A DNA stretch of 64,000 nucleotides from Camellia lanceoleosa (Eukaryota > Streptophyta > Magnoliopsida > Ericales > Theaceae): NCBI GenBank assembly GCA_025200525.1, contig CM045762.1, forward strand, positions 82,055,893 through 82,119,892. The letters are read 5' to 3'. Shown in pieces: positions 60,332-64,000 of this stretch; the first letter of the stretch is position 1; the number at the start of each line of letters is the position of its first letter. The notes under the pieces are model-generated. The model saw only the letters and a program-made list of their open reading frames with translations. It did no database searches and was not told where the DNA came from. The position numbers and the translations under genes were made by a program.

Positions 60332-60447
60332 CTGCAAAAGGAAAACAAGTTTGTGAATCAAGTGGGCAAAGGAAGCATATACAAACAGAAAGTGCAAAGC
60401 AAAAAGCATGGTTAATAACAGAATTGAAAAGAAAGTGTAAAGTGTAC
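60332..60447 (-). other. Putative GT-AG intron in locus X
   Basis: Minus strand: donor GAG|GTACAC at 60448/60447 and acceptor TTTTGCAG|TTGTGG at 60332/60331, with a T-rich stretch before the acceptor. Length and base bias suit a plant intron. The flanking frames join in phase 0 to give about 76 uninterrupted codons. The same sites are kept in the duplicate at about 63300-63416. Confidence 0.55.
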
Positions 60448-60635
60448 CTCCCAGACTTTCCAATATTCGCCAAGCGAGTCTGCCTTTCGGCGGAATACCA
60501 AACTCTTATAGTAATAGAGGGTGGCCAGTGTAAGGTCCTGGTGTCCCACATCAGGAATAGAAGGGGAGTTCCTAGGTTATAAAAGTAAAAACCTGGACCC
60601 TTATCTAGAATCGAGGCCTTTTCTCAGATGGTGAA

Positions 60636-60708
60636 ATCCCTAGGAAAACTCCCCAGTTAAGCATGCTTAGGCTGGAGTAGTTCTGGGATGGGTGACCCAT
60701 TGGGAAGA
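60636..60708 (+). promoter_or_regulatory. 5S rRNA-derived segment in Cassandra LTR 1
   Basis: ACTCCCCAGTTAAGCATGC, GGCTGGAGTAGT and GGGATGGGTGACCCATTGGG follow the box A, intermediate element and box C region of plant 5S rRNA with scattered changes. Such segments can act as RNA polymerase III internal promoters; activity here is unproven. Confidence 0.8.
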
Positions 60709-61008
60709 ATAAATCCGTCCAGGCATAGCCCAAAGCGGACAATATCAATGACATGTGAAGGGTTGGAGCATTACAAATGGTATCAAAACCGACTCTCTGG
60801 AGTACCGAGTATGGGCCCCTAGTGTCTCTCGGTGCATGCGGATGGGCTTGCGAGCTAGCAGGCTACTGCACGGGGACATGCAGCTCTAAGGAATGCGGAT
60901 TATAAGGTCCCGGTGTCCCACATCGGGAATGGATGGGGGAGTTCCTAGGTTATAAAAGTAAAAACCTAGACCCTTATATAGGATTAAAGCCTTTTCCCTG
61001 GTGGTGAA

Positions 61009-61080
61009 ATCCCTAGCAGAACTCCCCAATTAAGTTTGCTTAGGCTAGAGTAGTTCTGGGATAGGTGACCCATTGGGAAG
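61009..61080 (+). promoter_or_regulatory. 5S rRNA-derived segment in Cassandra LTR 2
   Basis: The same 5S-like segment, with more changes in the promoter boxes (CAATTAAGTTTGC, GGATAGGTGACC), so it is probably weaker than that of LTR 1. Confidence 0.75.
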
Positions 61081-61663
61081 AACAAATCCATACGGGCATG
61101 GCCCAAAGCGGACAATATCGATGGCATGTGAAGGGTTGGGGCATTACTGCTAGGCTGGCACCACCCTAGGCATACTCCACCACCCACGGGAGGTGCACCA
61201 GTGCTCCCAGAACCTATAGCCCAATGGTATTCTCCATGTTCGCAAATGGAGTAGTACCGAGGAGATACATGAGGAACCCACACAATTAGGTGCCGATCTT
61301 TTCGATTAGTACCGGTAAAATAGCTTTGGTAGTACTTGTATAGCCTACTAGTAGACACGTATCTAGAGATTCCCAATATTGTGTATCCACTACCCTGTTT
61401 TCTAATTTAAAAAGTATTGGTTTGCGAAGTGATGTATAATCACAGCATTACATTATTTTTAAAGAGAAAGTGTAACGTTTTGGTAATGTCATGCATATGC
61501 ATAGCCCCATAGTATTCTCCATATTCGCAAATCTACCTCTCCCTTGAGTATCTTCATGATAGAAAGAGTAGAAATAACAAACATCTTTTGGAAACACTCT
61601 GCCTGCACTGTTATTACCTCACTGCACAAAACAAGTTTTTCTTGGTTGAAATTGAAGCACGGC

Positions 61664-62265
61664 TGTAGCTTGCTTTTTGTGCTTCTTTTGGATACGATTA
61701 GCCCTACAGCTTGGATTCCCGTGGTTCTGAATCTGATTTCACAAGTGCAATGTGAAATAGACAAACACAAATGAGTCCAAATCTAGAAAATCTTTTGGGA
61801 AAATTGATTTTGAATCAAAAATGTCAAAATTGAACCGCTTTCCCAGATTATAGAGTCGCTACCTAAATATTTTTGAAAAATTTAGGAAATCCATGACTCA
61901 TGCCAAAGGCCAATAGTCCGTCATCACCAAAGTGTCTCGGCTCGGAAACTTAGGTACGAGAAGGAAAGGTCATTAATTGAACACCGCACTCACCCGATCA
62001 TAGATCGACCTCTATTAATCATGATGTGATTCTTATTTACATTATATGTTCTTGTGTCGAATTATTATGCTATCTTTGCTATGTATTGTCAAACAAATAT
62101 AGACTAGTTCACAAAAGTTGCAACGCTTCAATTTCATGTTTGTTTTAAAAAGTGTTTGAATATGTACCACTTAAAAAATGGATCTCATATGTACAATAAT
62201 CAAATCATCCCAATTTAAGCAAATAGTCTTCATCCACAGGCATTCAAGAGATATATGAACTAAGC
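61664..62265 (-). repeat. Inverted Ogre-type LTR end fragment
   Basis: On the minus strand this matches the last 600 bp of LTR G (about 59150-59748), ending CAAGCTACA at 61664. It therefore points toward locus X from the right, opposite to LTR G on the left. It is cut at 62265, where a forward LTR piece begins. Confidence 0.8.
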
Positions 62266-62717
62266 ACTTTTGCAAATTAGTCTATAATTGCGTGCAACAC
62301 ATAGTAATATTAGCCTAAATAATCGGAACAAGAGCATATAATGTACATAAAAATCACATCATGATTAGTAAAGGCCAATATTTGATCAAGCACAGGGGAT
62401 GCTCAATTTATGACATTCCCCTCTCATACTTAATTTCCCGAGCCAAGACACTATGGTGATGACAGACTAATGGCCTTTGGCACGAGTCACAGGTTTCCTA
62501 AATTTTTCAAAAAATATTTAGGTAGTAACTTTGTAATTTGGTAAGACAGTCTATTTTTGGAATTTGATTCAAACATCGATTTTCTAAAGGATTGCCGGAT
62601 TTGGACTCATTCGTGTTTATCTATTTCACATTGCACTTGTGAAATCATATTCAGAACCACGGGAGTTCGAACTGTAAGGCAAGTTGTATCCGAAAGGAAC
62701 ACGAAAAGCAAGCTATA

Positions 62718-63496
62718 TAGAGCCATCACACGGATCTGCAAGATTGCGACGAAGTCGCCAGCTTCGTGCTACAGCTTGTTGTCCTCTCCAAACATAAGGT
62801 GGTCAATCATGTGTCCATCGTAAATATCATCGACAATCCTCACGCCCGGAGAAGGGAGATGTGGAATGTCAAGACCAATTCAGCCCTGCGTCTGACGGGT
62901 CAATCTCTCTCCCAAGAAATAAGCCCTATCGAAAGGACCCTAAAAAAAAATCCGCATGGCAGAGGCATCCCCTGCAGCATAGGTCACCCTCAATGCTTAA
63001 GAGATGCCCAGCCAAGGGTACCACCCAATCTGTAGATAGAGAATGCAAGTCAGATATCAGATATTGGAATATAGGGGTTGAACAGTACGAAAAGTAGGAA
63101 AAGACAAATATTAGTGTAAGATTCTGTTTCCTTCTCAGTGGTTACCATATCGAAGAAGTGGAAAAAAATAAGTAAAGTCGTGATCCGCACGTCTCTAGCA
63201 CTTGAGTCTGGAGTAATAATACCCAGAGTGGGGCACAAACAACTCAAGAGACCACACTGGAACAGGGGTGATAAATGTGAAATAGGTGTAAACCCACAAC
63301 TGCAAAAGGAAAACAAGTTTGTGAATCAAGTGGGCAAAGGAAGCATATACAAACAGAAAGTGCAAAGCAAAAAGCATGGTTAATAACAGAATTGAAAAGA
63401 AAGTGTAAGGTGTACCTCCCAGACTTTCCAATATTCGCCAAGCGAGTCTGCCTTTCGGCGGGATACCAAACTCTTATAGTAATAGAGGGTGGCTAG
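62718..63496 (-). pseudogene. Locus X duplicate
   Basis: Second copy of the X exon-like stretches. The GT-AG intron sites are kept and the SLGEYWKVWE and FITPVPVWSLEL words remain. The last stretch is broken by an enlarged T run on the minus strand near 62942-62950, which brings in a stop, and a TAG replaces a codon near 63233. It is more decayed than the first copy. Confidence 0.45.
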
Positions 63497-64000
63497 TGTA
63501 AGGTCCCGGTGTCCCACATCAGGAATAGAAAGGGAGTTCTTAGGCTATAAAAGTAAAAACCTGGACCCTTATCTAGAATCAAGGCTTTTCCCAGGTGGTG
63601 AAATCCCTAGCAAAACTCCCCAGTTAAGCGTGCTTAGGCTGGAGTAGTTCTGGGATGGGTGACCCATTGGGAAGAATAAATCCTTGCAGGCGTGGCCTAA
63701 AGCGAACAATATCAATGACATGTGAAGGGTTGGAGCATTACAAATGGTATCAAAGCCGACTCTCTGGAGTACCGAGTATGGGCCCCTAGTGTCTCTGGGT
63801 GCATGTGGACGGGCTTGCGAGCTGGCAGGCTACTGCACGTGGACATGCAGCTCTAAGGAAGGTAGATTATAAGGTCCCGGTATCCCACATCGGGAATGGA
63901 TGGGGGAGTTCCTGGGTTATAAAAGTAAAAACCTAGACCCTTATATAGAATTAAAGCCTTTTCCCTGGTGGTGAAATCCATAGCAGAACTCCCCAGTTAA
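63492..64000 (+). mobile_element. Cassandra-type TRIM, copy 2, cut by window end
   Basis: First LTR 63497-63742 preceded by GCTAG (63492-63496), primer site TGGTATCAAAGCC at 63745-63757, second LTR from 63868 to the window end. The 5S-like segment of LTR 1 (63603-63674) has AGTTAAGCGTGC and GGGATGGGTGACC, closer to a functional 5S promoter than the one in copy 1. Confidence 0.85.

Larger units (their letters stand above)
60524..61153 (+). mobile_element. Cassandra-type TRIM, copy 1
   Basis: Two LTRs of 247 and 248 bp (60529-60775 and 60901-61148), TGTAAGGTCC... to GGAGCATTACA, enclose a 125-bp internal part with a tRNA-Met-type primer site (60778-60790). Each LTR holds a 5S rRNA-like segment, the hallmark of Cassandra. 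The target duplication is GCCAG (60524-60528) and GCTAG (61149-61153), one base apart. The duplicate locus has GCTAG on its left, which settles the original word. No coding capacity, so it depends on other elements' enzymes. Confidence 0.85.
59749..61663 (-). pseudogene. Locus X: exon-like fragments of an unrecognised gene
   Basis: On the minus strand three or four stretches look like exons. A first stretch (61376 to about 61154) reads sensibly (RYVSTSRLYKYYQSYF, YSICEHGEYHWAIGSGS). A second (60528-60449; YYYKSLVFRRKADSLGEYWK) ends GAG|GTACAC. A third begins after TTTTGCAG at 60331 (LWVYTDFTFITPVPVWSLEL). The intron between the second and third is about 117 bp and keeps phase. The last stretch follows CTGCTGCAG near 59997 (GMPLLCGFFEGPFDRAYFLG to FGEDNK) and runs into the LTR-side sequence, where its stop arises. 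A Cassandra TRIM splits the first from the second. I recognise no family. It could be a captured host gene piece or part of an unfamiliar transposon gene. Confidence 0.45.
62266..64000 (+). repeat. Tandem duplicate of 59297-61031
   Basis: From ACTTTTGCAAATTAG onward the sequence repeats 59297 onward at an offset of about 2,969 bp to the window end. It contains the Ogre LTR end (62266 to about 62717), the locus X exon-like parts and the Cassandra element. Differences are scattered substitutions and short indels. Because the Cassandra sits at the same base in both, the TRIM predates the duplication. Confidence 0.9.

Noticed and set aside
60082..60551. Long minus-strand frames reading straight through the X intron
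   Set aside because: The stretch between donor and acceptor is T-rich and hydrophobic in translation, as expected of an intron; the spliced reading is more consistent.
60636..63674. Genuine 5S rRNA genes
   Set aside because: Only the central and 3' promoter region is similar, it lies inside paired TRIM LTRs, and the 5' part of 5S is absent.

Overview
The window looks like nuclear DNA of a eudicot plant with a large, repeat-rich genome. I see no intact host gene, rRNA or tRNA gene, operon or CRISPR array. Almost all of it is LTR retrotransposons, inserted into one another and then broken. The plant call rests on Ty3/gypsy chromovirus (Tekay-like) elements with an integrase chromodomain, Tat/Ogre-type elements with LTRs of 4 kb or more, a tRNA-Arg-type primer site and a second RNase H, Ty1/copia elements primed by initiator tRNA-Met, and Cassandra-type TRIMs carrying a 5S rRNA-derived segment. 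I cannot name the species.

Layout, left to right. (1) 1-4499 and 8741 to about 9780: a decayed minus-strand copia element (A), split by a 4.24-kb Ogre-type solo LTR at 4500-8735 with a perfect ATTAC duplication. (2) About 9780-13627: AT-rich DNA with TA microsatellites and one orphan promoter-like block. (3) 13628 to about 16500: one LTR plus primer site of a gypsy element (I), fused head-on to the gag half of a minus-strand Tekay-like element (D), whose LTR is 18212-20246. (4) 20247-26288: the 3' half of a plus-strand Tat/Ogre element (B) and part of its LTR. (5) 26289-35322: a nearly full-length Tekay-like chromovirus (E) with both LTRs, the right one cut short. (6) 35323-45774: a minus-strand Tat/Ogre element (H) with a complete 4.8-kb 5' LTR, leader, gag and protease, broken at the start of reverse transcriptase. 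(7) 45870 to about 59748: a plus-strand Ogre-type LTR (G), split by a gypsy solo LTR (F, GTTGG duplication), itself split by a complete copia element (J, AAGAT duplication). (8) 59749-64000: a locus (X) with spliced, exon-like fragments of an unrecognised gene and a Cassandra TRIM, lying between converging Ogre LTR ends and then duplicated in tandem.

None of the coding regions is intact. The breaks are nonsense codons, many of which fit CG-to-TG change, plus small indels. Several hit catalytic motifs: the protease DTG in E and H, and the YVDD of A.

The most interesting pattern is in the LTR promoters. Several gypsy-type LTRs carry clusters of short GC-rich palindromes just upstream of a TATA-like box. 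The clearest is element E, with about 12 copies of CGCTCGAGCG in 290 bp. The word differs between families, but the position relative to the core promoter is similar. The second is locus X, a possible host gene fragment with an in-phase GT-AG intron, trapped among retroelements and duplicated.
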